From assembly GCA_964648215.1 (NCBI GenBank), contig CAZYMF010000005.1, positions 8,303-72,302 on the forward strand: a stretch of 64,000 nt of DNA, given 5' to 3'. The notes below the pieces were generated by a model. It was not told the origin of the DNA. It saw nothing but the letters and a program-made list of their open reading frames with translations, and did no database searches. Positions 1 to 10,123 of the stretch are shown in pieces. The stretch's first letter is position 1, and every line of letters starts with the position of its first letter. The position numbers and the translations under genes were made by a program. Source of the stretch: CAZYMF01 sp964648215. GTDB taxonomy: Bacteria > Desulfobacterota > Binatia > HRBIN30 > JACQVA1.

Positions 1-1
1 C

Positions 2-202
2 TGCTTGGCGGTACCGCCCGCAGGCCTGGCGGCGCGCACGGAAACGTTCGTGATTCCGTGGGAAAAGGTTCGTGGGAAGACCTTTTCGCTCCACGCCGGA
101 CGCCGCCGCTACGCGGGGCAGTACGCTTGCTACCGGGACGCATGGGAGCAGGTGGCGGAGCTCACCCGTCGCGAGGCAAGCCGGTTGCGGGCCGTGGCCT
201 GA
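2..202 (+). CDS. C-terminal end of an unknown protein (cut by window edge)
   Basis: An open frame enters from the left edge and stops at 202. About 66 residues are visible, rich in Arg, Tyr and Trp, with a likely terminal helix (DAWEQVAELTRREASRL). A TTG at position 5 could serve as a start, but no ribosome binding site can be judged because the window begins there. I do not recognise a family. It is followed by about 160 bases with no gene before the convergent lipoprotein gene. Confidence 0.4.
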   Translation, partial: CLAVPPAGLAARTETFVIPWEKVRGKTFSLHAGRRRYAGQYACYRDAWEQVAELTRREASRLRAVA

Positions 203-360
203 CGGGCTTCGCCATCGGGCAGCACACCCGAGCCGCGCGTTAGGTGGGGAGGGTGTAACCGCCGCCGACCCGTTCGTGGTCAGCGGCACCCGTCGCGGCG
301 GGCGGCGGACGCAATGTCTTGCCGCGTAGCCTGGGCCGGTGTCCGACAGGTGGGAAAGAG

Positions 361-1155
361 CTAGCCCTCGGCGTCGTCGTCCGGCGTCGGCGGGTCTACC
401 TGTATCTGGACGTCCGCCGTCCCCTGCTGGCCCGTGCTCTGTCGGCTGACGAGTAACTGGGCGGTGTACGTACCGGGTTGTTGGTATGTGTGCGTGATCG
501 TCTTTCCTGTGCCGCTCGTACCGTCCCCGAAATCCCAATCGCAGAGGGCCTCGCTCTCGATCCCATAGGGGAGGACGGCGACGAAGTGCGAGGTCAGGGG
601 CGCACGGCCGATGTCCGGGTAGGCCTCGATCTCGACGGCGAAGTTCGCCTCGGTCACGGTGATCGAGAACTCACGCGTTTCCTGGAGGTTGCTGCCGGTG
701 AGGATGAGTACGGCCGTATAGTGGCCAGGATCGCGATAGACGTGTGAGGCGCTCGGGCTCGTCCGTGGCGGTGAGTCGTCGCCGAAGCTCCAGCTCACCG
801 CCAGGCCGGGCGGCGGATTGCTCACGGTGAGGAAGAACTTCACCTCGAGGGGAGCGGCGCCCGACTGCGGCGCGGCGACGGCGTTGAAGCCGAAGGTATC
901 CGGGGGATGCAGCGGCGGCTCTTCGCCCGGGAACTCGAGCGGTCGGCCGACGGTGGGAAAGGCGACCGCCTCGTCGCGCGGGCGACGTTTGGCGGGGCGG
1001 AAGGAGGGGGCGGCGGCACGGTGGACGTTCGCCGGCACCCGCGCCGTGTCGGGGGCGGGGCCGCCGCAGCCGCGAAAGGTGCAGCCGGCGGCGCTCAGGC
1101 ACAGTGTCACGAGCAGGCACGGGATGAGGGTGCTCGGCCGGTCGAGGGTGCGCAT
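361..1155 (-). CDS. PKD-domain lipoprotein
   Basis: A 264-residue predicted secreted lipoprotein. The N-terminus has a hydrophobic signal ending in a lipobox (LSAAGC, Cys25), so it should be lipidated and anchored in a membrane. After a Pro/Arg-rich stretch to about residue 90 come two PKD-type beta-sandwich domains. The first (about 95-170) has WSFGDDS and HVYRDPGHYTA. The second (about 175-250) has WDFGDGTSG and HTYQQPGTYTA, the classic PKD signatures. The tail is acidic. PKD domains usually mediate extracellular binding to proteins or polysaccharides, and the ligand here is unknown. It is a single gene, convergent with the gene at the left edge. The ATG lies only 6 bases after a -10-like box, so its mRNA may be leaderless. 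Confidence 0.8.
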   Translation of the reverse strand: MRTLDRPSTLIPCLLVTLCLSAAGCTFRGCGGPAPDTARVPANVHRAAAPSFRPAKRRPRDEAVAFPTVGRPLEFPGEEPPLHPPDTFGFNAVAAPQSGAAPLEVKFFLTVSNPPPGLAVSWSFGDDSPPRTSPSASHVYRDPGHYTAVLILTGSNLQETREFSITVTEANFAVEIEAYPDIGRAPLTSHFVAVLPYGIESEALCDWDFGDGTSGTGKTITHTYQQPGTYTAQLLVSRQSTGQQGTADVQIQVDPPTPDDDAEG

Positions 1156-1161
1156 GAACGA

Positions 1162-1191
1162 GTCTTACTGGCCGGCCTGCGCCGCTGTCAA
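1162..1191 (-). promoter_or_regulatory. Promoter of the PKD lipoprotein gene
   Basis: Read on the minus strand, a perfect TTGACA (1191-1186) is followed after 18 bases by TAAGAC (1167-1162), and the ATG begins 6 bases further on. The transcript would start at or next to the start codon. The -35 is perfect and the -10 is only fair. Confidence 0.45.
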
Positions 1192-1250
1192 TTCAACTGC
1201 CCTGCTGCGATCACTGGGTTGCACGACCTAGATGAATGCCGCAAGAGCGC

Positions 1251-1280
1251 TTGCCTTTGGCTGATTAACTGCGGTAGATT
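1251..1280 (+). promoter_or_regulatory. Possible promoter of the small DNA-binding protein gene
   Basis: TTGCCT (1251-1256), an 18-base gap and TAGATT (1275-1280) precede the ribosome binding site AGGAGG at 1315-1320. Both boxes match the sigma-70 consensus only partly. Confidence 0.3.
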
Positions 1281-1331
1281 GCACAAATGACTGTCGAATT
1301 GTCTCGAACCGGGAAGGAGGCAGATACAGCA

Positions 1332-1559
1332 ATGACGAGAGATCTCAGACTCGAAGACCTCAAGGAGCGTAGTCAAGCAGTGTACACGAAGCTTCTCTCG
1401 GTGCGCGTCCCCGTGGAGCTGATCGATCGCATCGACGCGGTCGTCGACCAGCTCAACGCGGGCAAGGGGGAGGTGGTCGTGGCCTTGCTCAACGAAGGTT
1501 TGGGTCGCTACTCGACCGGGCGCGGCAAACTGGTCAGCCGGGCGCGGAAGAAGAAGTAG
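1332..1559 (+). CDS. Small ribbon-helix-helix-like protein
   Basis: A 75-residue basic protein. The segment SVRVPVELIDRIDAVVDQL, then a helix KGEVVVALLNEGL, fits a beta-strand plus two-helix pattern of ribbon-helix-helix (CopG/Arc/MetJ-like) DNA-binding proteins. The tail is Arg/Lys-rich (SRARKKK). I chose the ATG at 1332 because a strong AGGAGG lies 11 bases upstream. An ATG at 1287 would add 15 residues that contain the ribosome binding site. No toxin-like partner adjoins it: the next features are two tRNA genes. It could be a stand-alone transcriptional regulator. The target is unknown. Confidence 0.65.
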   Translation: MTRDLRLEDLKERSQAVYTKLLSVRVPVELIDRIDAVVDQLNAGKGEVVVALLNEGLGRYSTGRGKLVSRARKKK

Positions 1560-1645
1560 TAGCAGTAGAAGAACACGGGCGCTCCCGCCGCCGGCGGAAG
1601 CTGGGTTGCGCAGTTGCACCCCCTGTGTTAGCAGGCCCGTCACAC

Positions 1646-1718
1646 GGCGGCGTACCCAAGTGGTTAAGGGAGAGGTCTGCAAAACCTCCATGCAGCGGTT
1701 CGAATCCGCTCGCCGCCT
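1646..1718 (+). tRNA. tRNA-Cys (anticodon GCA)
   Basis: A full cloverleaf is readable. The acceptor stem GGCGGCG (1646-1652) pairs with CGCCGCC (1711-1717), and the discriminator is U at 1718 as expected for Cys. The anticodon stem GAGGT/ACCTC encloses a loop with GCA at 1679-1681. The T arm is AGCGG, TTCGAAT, CCGCT. CCA is not encoded. About 96 bases separate it from tRNA-Leu. Confidence 0.95.
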
Positions 1719-1814
1719 CTCTTCTCCTTGCGTCAGCCTTCGGGTGACGCCCGTCCGCTGGCGATGACTCGGCCGTTTGTGACACCCGTGGAAGGCACAG
1801 CCGCGCTCAGCCGC

Positions 1815-1899
1815 GCCGGGGTGGTGGAACTGGCAGACACACAGGACTTAAAATCCTGTGGGGGTTTCCCCCGTGCGGGTTCGAGGCCCGCCCCCGGCA
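1815..1899 (+). tRNA. tRNA-Leu (anticodon UAA)
   Basis: A class II tRNA of 85 bases with a long variable arm (TGGGGGTTTCCCCCG). The acceptor GCCGGGG (1815-1821) pairs with CCCCGGC (1892-1898), with A at 1899 as discriminator. The anticodon stem CAGGA/TCCTG encloses CTTAAAA with anticodon TAA. The T loop is GTTCGAGGC-like. CCA is not encoded. Confidence 0.95.
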
Positions 1900-2072
1900 T
1901 TGAAGCGACCGCCATGCTGTGCGCCGTGAGAGGGTAGCGTGGAAATCGCGCGCGCCGGAGCCTCGGGGACCTTGGCGAGTATCGCTCCGTGTGCTTTGAT
2001 GCTGCCATAAGCGATTGGAGCGGATGGCGGCCCTTAGCAGGGGGGACAGGGCAGCAGCAGTCCGGTACGAAT

Positions 2073-3161
2073 GTGAAACGATCCTACCTGTGGGGTTTGA
2101 CGGTGGCGGGCATCGTGGCCTTGATGCTCGGCGCTGCGATCGCACGTGCACGCGAGTGGAGCGAGGACGACTTCCTCCACAAGGCCGGTAGCGCCAACTT
2201 TCTCGTTGTTGCCGGTCGCGACTGGCGCACGGCGCAGTCGGTCGTGGGGACGACTCGGTTCTACGAGGTGCAGAAGGGCGACACCTTCCTCGACCTCGCC
2301 CGCTATTTCCGTCTGGGTTACAACGAGCTGGTCGACGCCAACCCGGGTGTCGACGTCTGGGTTCCGCCGCCGGGGCAGGTCATCCTGATTCCGAGCGAGT
2401 TCATCATCCCCGATGTCGAGCCGAAGGGGATCGTGGTCAACATCCCGGAGATGCGGATTTACTACTTTCACCCGCGCGCCGACGACCACTCGCCGCTGTT
2501 GTTGACAACCTATCCCGTTGGCCTGGGACGAGACGACTGGAAGACACCGGTCGGGCATTTCAAGGTCCGCGACAAGACCGTCAACCCGCGCTGGGTGCTG
2601 CCGGAGTCGATTCGCGCGGAGCACCGCCGCGACGGCAAGCCGGCGCCCGCATTCATTGCCGGCGGCGCGCCGGACAATCCCCTGGGGAAATACCGTCTGG
2701 CATTGACCATGCCGCTCTATGCCATCCACGGTACGAACATCCCGTGGGGCGTGGGCATGCAGGTGAGCCACGGCTGCATTCGTCTCTACCCGGAGGACAT
2801 TGCGCAGTTGTTCCCGATGGTGCCGGTGGGCACGCCGGGCGAGTTCGTCTATCAGCCGGTCAAGGTGGGGGCGCGCAACGGCCAGATCTACGTCGAGGTG
2901 CACAAGGACATCTACGGCCTGACGCCGGGGCCGTACCGCGAGGCCATGCGTTTGCTGAACAAGTTCGGCTGGGCGAACCAGATCGACGACAGCCGGCTTC
3001 GCCGGGCCATCGAGGAGCAGTCCGGCGTGCCGATGATGATCTCGCGCGATGCGGCCGGCGAGGCCGTGGTCGAGGAGCGCTTTCGCATCCGCCGGCCCAA
3101 GGCGGAGGACGCGGGCACGGTGCCTGCGATCCCGCGGCCGCAGCGGGCCCCGGCCGACTAG
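2073..3161 (+). CDS. L,D-transpeptidase with LysM domain (YkuD family)
   Basis: A predicted periplasmic peptidoglycan cross-linking or protein-anchoring enzyme of about 362 residues. The GTG at 2073 gives a clean signal peptide (hydrophobic to about residue 24, ending AIARA). An ATG at 1989 would put a soluble stretch in front of it. A LysM peptidoglycan-binding domain spans about 63-107 (YEVQKGDTFLDLARYF to GQVILIP). The YkuD catalytic domain follows and carries the signature IHGTNIPWG and SHGCIRL, with Cys235 as the expected nucleophile. The C-terminal 100 residues are charged and not assignable. It is a single gene; no strong ribosome binding site is visible before the GTG. Confidence 0.88.
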   Translation: MKRSYLWGLTVAGIVALMLGAAIARAREWSEDDFLHKAGSANFLVVAGRDWRTAQSVVGTTRFYEVQKGDTFLDLARYFRLGYNELVDANPGVDVWVPPPGQVILIPSEFIIPDVEPKGIVVNIPEMRIYYFHPRADDHSPLLLTTYPVGLGRDDWKTPVGHFKVRDKTVNPRWVLPESIRAEHRRDGKPAPAFIAGGAPDNPLGKYRLALTMPLYAIHGTNIPWGVGMQVSHGCIRLYPEDIAQLFPMVPVGTPGEFVYQPVKVGARNGQIYVEVHKDIYGLTPGPYREAMRLLNKFGWANQIDDSRLRRAIEEQSGVPMMISRDAAGEAVVEERFRIRRPKAEDAGTVPAIPRPQRAPAD

Positions 3162-3183
3162 CGATTCGGCGCGCCGTCTCGCG

Positions 3184-4029
3184 CTACCCGCGCCACGGCG
3201 TGCCGACGCAGAAGCAGCGGGAGGCCGCGGTCGGGTCGTTCTGGCGAAAGGCTTCGCAGTCCTCCTGGCGGCGAAAGACGTTGCCGGCCAGATCGGTCAC
3301 CGTCACCGCGCGGCGCGTGGGTGGAATGGTCTGCGGGTGAGGATAGGAGTAGAAGCCCCAGACGGTGCAGGTGAGCGCCGCGTTGAGCTGCCATTGCATC
3401 ATCGTCAGCTGCTCGCTGAGCGTGCGATTCTGCTGCTGCAGGGCCGTCGCGCGGTCGTCCTGCGCCGCGCTGGCCGAGGCGGCGTCCTCGTTGGCCTTGG
3501 TCAGCCGCTCGATCTCCTCCATCAACTTCGCGTTCTCCTGGCGCAGGTTCCCGTTCTCCTCATAGAGGCCGGTGTTCTCGCTGGTCGTGCGCCGGTGCGC
3601 CGCGCGCAGGTCGAGCAACGACTGTTTGAGCTCGGCAACCAGTGTATCGGAGGGGTGGGGTGGGCTCGGCGCCGCCGTGGGCGGCGGTGGCGCGACGCTG
3701 AAGCGCCGCTCGGCCTGGATCAGGCCGCCGAGGAGCGGGGCGCGCGCCTGGAGGCGATACGAGCCGGGGCCGGACAGGTCCGCGGCGCTGAGCTCGAACG
3801 GCGACGGATGGGTCCCAAGGTCACGGGGCGCCGCGCCTGCGCCCACGAGGCGAAGGCGCAGGCGCGGCGGACCCTCCCACCGGACCTGCACCGGAGGTGT
3901 GACGAGGGTGCCGTCGGCCGGCGTGATGATCAGCGGCTGCAGCAGCCGCAGCAGCGGCACCTGGAGCACCAGCTCGAGTAGAACCAGCGCTGCTGCCGTG
4001 ACCAATGCGATACCGAGCGTGTTGCGCAT
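3184..4029 (-). CDS. Membrane-anchored coiled-coil protein, unknown function
   Basis: About 281 residues. There is one N-terminal membrane anchor (LGIALVTAAALVLLELVLQV), then a beta-rich domain (about 35-125) containing ITPADGTLV and Pro-rich borders. A long coiled coil follows (about 140-225, Glu/Asn/Leu heptads such as ENGNLRQENAKLMEEIERL). The C-terminal region is Cys-containing (about 230-281: LTCTVWGFYSYP, EDCEAF, SRCFCVG). The four Cys suggest a disulfide-bonded periplasmic tail. I chose the ATG at 4029 because it places the anchor at the N-terminus. TATACT lies 19 bases upstream. Family not recognised; an envelope-spanning structural role is only inference. Confidence 0.6.
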   Translation of the reverse strand: MRNTLGIALVTAAALVLLELVLQVPLLRLLQPLIITPADGTLVTPPVQVRWEGPPRLRLRLVGAGAAPRDLGTHPSPFELSAADLSGPGSYRLQARAPLLGGLIQAERRFSVAPPPPTAAPSPPHPSDTLVAELKQSLLDLRAAHRRTTSENTGLYEENGNLRQENAKLMEEIERLTKANEDAASASAAQDDRATALQQQNRTLSEQLTMMQWQLNAALTCTVWGFYSYPHPQTIPPTRRAVTVTDLAGNVFRRQEDCEAFRQNDPTAASRCFCVGTPWRG

Positions 4030-4114
4030 CCGAGTCGCCTCGGGCGCGAGTATAGGCCAACTCGCCAGTGTCCGCCTACCCCTGTTCGGTACGCGCACGA
4101 CCGGCCGGCCGAGC

Positions 4115-4143
4115 TTGACTCTCTGGGGTATCCCGGTTAAGCG
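4115..4143 (+). promoter_or_regulatory. Possible promoter of lysS and the envelope operon
   Basis: TTGACT (4115-4120), 17 bases, then TAAGCG (4138-4143), 30 bases before the lysS GTG. The -35 is good and the -10 is weak. Confidence 0.3.
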
Positions 4144-4172
4144 TCAGCGACTCTGCTGCAGGACACACCCAC

Positions 4173-5687
4173 GTGGAAAGCGATAGTTCGGACCTCATTG
4201 CGACGCGGCGCCGCAAGCTGGAGGAGATTCGCGCTCGCGGCGATGAGCCGTTTCCGAACGACTTCCGACCCGGCGAGACTGCGGCGAGCGTGCAAGCGCG
4301 CTTCGGGGCGTTGCGCCGCGAAGAGCTGGAAAGGGTCGAGGATCGCGTCGCCATCGCCGGCCGCATCGTCGGCCTGCGCGATTTCGGCAAGGCCTCGTTT
4401 GTCCATCTCCAGGATCGCACCGGTCGGTTGCAGGTCTACGTCAAGCGCGACGTCGTCGGCGAGCAGCGATTCGCGGCCTTCAAGCTCATGGACCTGGGCG
4501 ACTTTGCCGGCGTGACCGGGCGTCCGTTCCGCACCCGCACCGACGAGCTGACCATCGAGGCCGACGAGATTCGCCTGGTGGCCAAGACGCTGCGACCCCT
4601 CCCCGAGAAATGGCACGGTCTGACCGACGTCGAAGCACGCTATCGCCAGCGCTACCTCGATCTGATCGCCAATGACCAGGTGCGTGCGGTTTTCCGTGTC
4701 CGTTCGCGTGTGATCGATCGCATCCGCGCTTTCCTGACCGCACGCGACTTCCTCGAGGTCGAGACGCCGATGATGCAGACACTGGCCGGGGGCGCGGCGG
4801 CCCGGCCGTTCGTGACACACCACAACGCTCTCGACATCGACCTCTACCTGCGCATCGCCCCCGAGCTCTTCCTCAAGCGGCTGCTGGTCGGCGGCTTCGA
4901 GCGGGTGTTCGAGCTCAACCGGGTGTTTCGCAATGAAGGCGTCTCGGTCCGGCACAACCCCGAGTTCACCATGCTCGAGTTCTACTGGGCCTACGCCACG
5001 TACGAGGACTTGATGCAGATGACCGAGGAGTTGGTGGCCACGCTCGCCGACGACATCGTCGGCGCCCGCACCTTCCCCTACGGCGAGTGGACGATCGACG
5101 TCAGCCCGCCGTGGCGGCGATTGTCGATTCCGGAGTACGTTGCCGCCCACGGCGACGTCGCGCTGGAGGACGTGCTGGCTCTCGACCTGGCCGCCGTGAA
5201 GAGAGCGGCCCGGCGCATGGGTGTCCCGGTCGAGCGCGACTACGAGGGACACTACGGGCCGTCCGCCGCGGGCTATTTGCTGGTCGACGTGTTCGAGGCG
5301 GCGGCCGAGGCGGAGCTGATCCAGCCCACCTTCGTGCACCAGTACCCGGCCGCGGTCTCGCCGCTGGCGCGGCGCAATCCTGCCCGCCCGCTGTTCGTCG
5401 ATCGCTTCGAGGCGTTCGTGGCCGGGCGCGAGCTGGCAAACGCGTTCTCGGAGCTCAACGACCCGGAGGACCAGCGCCGGCGCTTCACCGAGCAGCTGGC
5501 GGCGCGCGCGGCGGGTGACGAGGAGGCGCACGTGATGGACGAAGACTACGTGCGGGCACTGGAACACGGCATGCCCCCGGCCGCCGGCGAGGGCATCGGC
5601 ATCGACCGGCTGGTGATGTTGTTGACCAACTCTCCCTCGATCCGCGACGTCATCCTGTTCCCCCACATGAGGCCGCACGCGCGGTGA
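4173..5687 (+). CDS. lysS: Lysyl-tRNA synthetase, class II
   Basis: Charges tRNA-Lys with lysine using ATP in the cytosol. At 504 residues it has normal family length. The N-terminal OB-fold anticodon-binding domain covers about 45-145 ([21 protein letters not shown]). The class II catalytic core has motif 2 ([15 protein letters not shown]) and motif 3 ([14 protein letters not shown]), near residues 255 and 475. The start is GTG. In Geobacter-type genomes lysS precedes lolC/E, as it does here, so it may supply the promoter for the downstream envelope genes. The gap to lolC is 54 bases. Confidence 0.97.
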   Translation: MESDSSDLIATRRRKLEEIRARGDEPFPNDFRPGETAASVQARFGALRREELERVEDRVAIAGRIVGLRDFGKASFVHLQDRTGRLQVYVKRDVVGEQRFAAFKLMDLGDFAGVTGRPFRTRTDELTIEADEIRLVAKTLRPLPEKWHGLTDVEARYRQRYLDLIANDQVRAVFRVRSRVIDRIRAFLTARDFLEVETPMMQTLAGGAAARPFVTHHNALDIDLYLRIAPELFLKRLLVGGFERVFELNRVFRNEGVSVRHNPEFTMLEFYWAYATYEDLMQMTEELVATLADDIVGARTFPYGEWTIDVSPPWRRLSIPEYVAAHGDVALEDVLALDLAAVKRAARRMGVPVERDYEGHYGPSAAGYLLVDVFEAAAEAELIQPTFVHQYPAAVSPLARRNPARPLFVDRFEAFVAGRELANAFSELNDPEDQRRRFTEQLAARAAGDEEAHVMDEDYVRALEHGMPPAAGEGIGIDRLVMLLTNSPSIRDVILFPHMRPHAR

Positions 5688-5741
5688 TCTCGGGCACGGG
5701 CGCGGCCCCGTGCCTGCCGACCTGGGCGCGACCAGAGCACG

Positions 5742-6990
5742 ATGCGGTACGAGCTGTTCATCGGCCTGCGATACCTACGGGCAAAGCGCAAAGAGGCGTT
5801 CATCTCGCTGATCACGGTGATCTCCATGATCGGCGTGCTGATCGGCGTCATGACGCTGAACATCGTCCTGTCGGTGATGACCGGTTTCGAGGAGGATCTG
5901 CGCGACCGGATCCTCGGCTTCAATCCGCACATCGTGATCCTGAGCTACAGCGGCACCATCTCCGACTATCAATCGACGGTGGATCAGGTGCTGGCCGTGC
6001 CCGGGGTCGTCGTCGCCGAGCCCTTCGTCTACGGTCAGGTGATGCTGTCCACGCGCCAGAACGTCTCGGGCATTCTGGTGCGCGGCGTATTGCCGGCGAC
6101 GGGGGGTGCGGTCGACCTGGAGCGCCACCTCACCGAGGGCCACATCGACGCGCTGGCCAAGCTGCATTCGGTCGAGCGCGACAAGCAGATCGGCGGCACG
6201 GTTTCCCTGCCGGGAATCATCCTCGGCCGCGAGCTGGCGCGCCAGCTCGACCTCGCGCTCGGGGACACGGTGAGCATGATCTCGCCCATGGGCACGCCGA
6301 CGGCCGCCGGGGTCGTGCCGCGGGTCAAGAGATTCGTCGTCGTCGGCATCTTCAACTCCGGGATGTCCGAGTACGATTCCTCGTTGGCGTACATCAGCCT
6401 GCCGGAGGCACAGCACTTCTTCGACCTCGGCAGGGCCGTCACCGGCATCGAGGTCCGCGTCCGCGATCTCTACGACGCCTCCAAAATCGCCGGCCAGATT
6501 CGCAAGGAGCTGGGGTTCCCGTACCGCGTCCGCGACTGGATGGAGATCAACCACAGCCTGTTCTCCGCGCTCAAGCTGGAGAAGACCGTGTACTTCATCG
6601 TCCTGCTCCTCATCATCCTCGTGGCCGCCTTCAACATCGTGGCGACCCTGATCATGGTGGTGATGGAGAAGCGCAAGGACATCGCGATTCTCAAGTCGAT
6701 GGGCGCCACCGCGGCCGGCGTCGCGCGCATCTTCGTCCTCAAGGGCGTGATCGTCGGCGTGGCCGGGACGCTGTCGGGCGACCTGCTCGGCTATCTCGGC
6801 TGCCTGGCCCTGCGCCGCTACCAGTTCATCAAGCTCGATCCCAACGTCTTCTACACGTCGACCGTCCCGGTACGGATGTACCCCGAGTACTTCGCCATCG
6901 TCACGCTGGCGTCGATTGCCATCTGCCTGCTGGCAACGATCTACCCGGCCCGCCAGGCGGCCCGTCTGGTGCCGGTGGACGTGATTCGGT

Positions 6991-6998
<8 letters not shown>
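5742..6998 (+). CDS. lolC: Lipoprotein-releasing ABC transporter permease
   Basis: Permease of the LolCDE complex, which extracts outer-membrane lipoproteins from the inner membrane for transfer to LolA. It has 418 residues. One membrane segment lies near the N-terminus (about 25-45, [21 protein letters not shown]). A large periplasmic domain follows (about 50-270), then three C-terminal membrane segments of the FtsX/MacB type (about 280-305, 325-355, 385-405). A single permease gene is present where Gammaproteobacteria have separate lolC and lolE, so a homodimeric LolCD complex (LolF-like) is likely. The stop overlaps the lolD start by 8 bases, which points to translational coupling. Confidence 0.93.
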
Positions 6999-7668
<670 letters not shown>

Positions 7669-7747
7669 AGATCGGGCCGGCGCTTGCTTTACACGCTCGG
7701 GGGCCTTTGCTACGAACTCGCTCCAATCAACGGCAGGGAGGTGGTGG

Positions 7748-10093
7748 TTGCGAGCGCTGCCAACGATGATTCTGGTGGGGTTCGTTCTGCGCGCCACGGC
7801 CTCGATCGCTCAGGCTCAGCCCGTGGTCGGACCCGCCCCGTCGATTTCCTTCAGCCAGGTCCGGATCACCGGGAACCATCGGGTCGAGGAGGAAGCCATT
7901 CGCGTGCAGCTCCACACCCACGCGGGTGGCGCCTACGATCCGGCGACGGTGGACGAGGACATCCGCAACGTCTATCGGATGGGCTTCTTCAGCGACGTGC
8001 AGGCGGAGGTGTCGCAGGAGAACGGCGCCTGGGTGCTCACCTATCACGTGGTCGAGCGGCCCGAAATCAAGGAGGTGCACCTCGAGGGGAACAAGAAGAT
8101 CGACCGCGAGGACCTCGATAACGCCCTGAAGATCCGCCCCAACACCATTCTCGATCCCACCAAGATCCGCCGCGGCATCGCGGAGGCCCAGAAGCTGTAC
8201 GAGAAGAAGGGGTACCTCGACGCCAAGATCACCTACACCACCAAGTCCGTGGCCGACAACGAGGTGGTCGTCACCCTCCACGTGGACGAAGGCAAGGTCG
8301 TCCGTATCAAGCACCTCGTCTTCGAGGGTGCCGAGCACATTCCGGCGTCGACGCTGCGCAAGGTGATGCAGACGAAGGAGGAGTGGTTTCTCTCGTTCAT
8401 CACCAACGCCGGCGTGCTCGATCGCGAGGTGCTCAAGACCGACATCGAGCGCTTGACGGCATACTACTACGATCACGGCTACATCGACGTCCGCATCGAC
8501 GAGCCGGTCATCGAACGCAAGGAGGACGGGCTCTACGTCACCATCAAGATCGACGAGGGCAAACAGTTCAAGGCGGGCAAGGTCGACCTCGCCGGTGATC
8601 TGCTCCCCGACGACGACGCGCTGCGCAAACAGCTGACCTTGAAGGAAGGGGCAATCTTTCGCACCAGCGAGCTGCGCGCGGACATCAACAAGATCACCGA
8701 GTTCTACGGCGATCGCGGCTACGCCTTCGTCAACGTCACCCCCGACACGCAGATCGAGGCGGGCAAACAGGAAGTCAACGTCCTGTACAAGATCAGCAAG
8801 GGTCCCCTGGTCACGGTCGGCAAGATAGAGATCACCGGCAACACCAAGACGCGCGACAAGGTCATCCGCCGCGAGGTCAAAGTGCAGGAGCAGCAGCTGT
8901 TCTCCGGGTCCAAGCTGCGCAAGAGCCAGGAAAACTTGCGGCGGCTGGGGTTCTTCGAGGACGTCAACCTGACCACGCGCAAGGCCGGGAGTGAAGACCA
9001 TCTCGACCTTCTGGTGAACGTGAAGGAGGGGTCGACCGGCACCTTTTCCGCCGGCGCCGGCGTCGCCTCCGGCGAGTCCTTCCTGTTCAACGTGCGGCTG
9101 CAGGAGATCAACCTGTTCGGCCGCGGCCAGCGACTGGTGCTCAACGCCGACCTCGGCTCCATCCGTCGCCAGTTCCAGGTCAGCTTCACCGAGCCGTACC
9201 TCTTCGACAGCCAGATGAGCCTCGGCGTCGATCTGTTCAACTGGGAGCTGATCTTCGACGAGTTCACCCGCGGCGGCACGGGTGGCGGTATCCGCACCCT
9301 GTACCCGCTGACGGCGCTCGGCTGGGACAAGCTGTGGGGCTTCTCTCTCGAGGACACCCGTCTCGGTCTCGAGTACCGGGCCGAGGAGGCCACGATCAAG
9401 GACGTCTCGTTCACCGCGGCCCAGACCATCAAGAACGAGGAAGGCTCGAGCCTGACCAGCAGCCTGACGCCGCGAATCTTCCGCGACACCCGCAACCATC
9501 CGTTCGATCCCACCGGCGGGTCGCTGCAGGACTTCTCGATCGAGTTCGCCGGCCTCGGCGGGCAGAGCAAGTTCGTCAAGGTGGAGAGCCGCCTGCGCTG
9601 GTACCTGCCGTTCTACAAGAGCTCGCCGCTGGGCACGCTCGTGTTTGCGCCCGGCGTCACATTCGGCTACGGGCTCGGTTATGGAGGAACCAGTGGCTTG
9701 CCGCTGTTCGAGCGGTACTTTCCCGGCGGCATCAACTCGGTGCGCGGGTTCCTGGTGCGATCCCTCGGCCCGCGGGACAATGTGTTCAACTCGCGCGGCC
9801 AGCTGGTGCGGCGAGACGTCGTCGGCGGCAGCCAGGAGCTCGTGTTCAACAACGATCTGATCTTTCCCATCATTGAGTCGCTGGGGCTCAAGGGCGTTCT
9901 CTTCTTCGATGCCGGCAATGCGTTCCGATCGTCACAGGGTATAGCATGGAGCGACATGCGCATGTCGGTGGGCACGGGCGTGCGGTGGCTGTCCCCGATC
10001 GGCCCGCTGCGCATCGAGGTCGGATTTCCCCTCAATCCACGGGTGGGCGATGACAAGCGGGCGGTGCTGTTCTCCTTCGGCGGGCCGCCCTGA
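7748..10093 (+). CDS. bamA: Outer membrane assembly factor BamA
   Basis: Outer-membrane insertase that folds beta-barrel proteins. About 781 residues from the TTG at 7748, which sits 6 bases after GGGAGG and gives a proper signal peptide (ending ASIAQA). The frame is open further upstream to 7652, but that stretch overlaps lolD and lacks signal features. Five POTRA repeats can be read, each beginning with a strand such as VRITGNHRVEEEAI, VHLEGNKKIDREDL, LVFEGAEHIPASTL and IEITGNTKTRDKV. A 16-strand barrel follows from about residue 430. It contains GGINSVRGF, the conserved VRGF-type loop motif of the family, and ends in the barrel strand AVLFSFGGPP. Confidence 0.95.
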   Translation: MRALPTMILVGFVLRATASIAQAQPVVGPAPSISFSQVRITGNHRVEEEAIRVQLHTHAGGAYDPATVDEDIRNVYRMGFFSDVQAEVSQENGAWVLTYHVVERPEIKEVHLEGNKKIDREDLDNALKIRPNTILDPTKIRRGIAEAQKLYEKKGYLDAKITYTTKSVADNEVVVTLHVDEGKVVRIKHLVFEGAEHIPASTLRKVMQTKEEWFLSFITNAGVLDREVLKTDIERLTAYYYDHGYIDVRIDEPVIERKEDGLYVTIKIDEGKQFKAGKVDLAGDLLPDDDALRKQLTLKEGAIFRTSELRADINKITEFYGDRGYAFVNVTPDTQIEAGKQEVNVLYKISKGPLVTVGKIEITGNTKTRDKVIRREVKVQEQQLFSGSKLRKSQENLRRLGFFEDVNLTTRKAGSEDHLDLLVNVKEGSTGTFSAGAGVASGESFLFNVRLQEINLFGRGQRLVLNADLGSIRRQFQVSFTEPYLFDSQMSLGVDLFNWELIFDEFTRGGTGGGIRTLYPLTALGWDKLWGFSLEDTRLGLEYRAEEATIKDVSFTAAQTIKNEEGSSLTSSLTPRIFRDTRNHPFDPTGGSLQDFSIEFAGLGGQSKFVKVESRLRWYLPFYKSSPLGTLVFAPGVTFGYGLGYGGTSGLPLFERYFPGGINSVRGFLVRSLGPRDNVFNSRGQLVRRDVVGGSQELVFNNDLIFPIIESLGLKGVLFFDAGNAFRSSQGIAWSDMRMSVGTGVRWLSPIGPLRIEVGFPLNPRVGDDKRAVLFSFGGPP

Positions 10094-10123
10094 TCCCGCT
10101 CGCGAACGAAGTCGGATGGAGGC

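Noticed and set aside
1332..1559. Antitoxin of a toxin-antitoxin pair
   Set aside because: The fold fits an antitoxin, but no toxin-sized gene adjoins; two tRNA genes follow.
1646..1899. Integration site of a genomic island at the tRNA genes
   Set aside because: No integrase, direct repeat of the tRNA 3' end or change of base composition was seen nearby.
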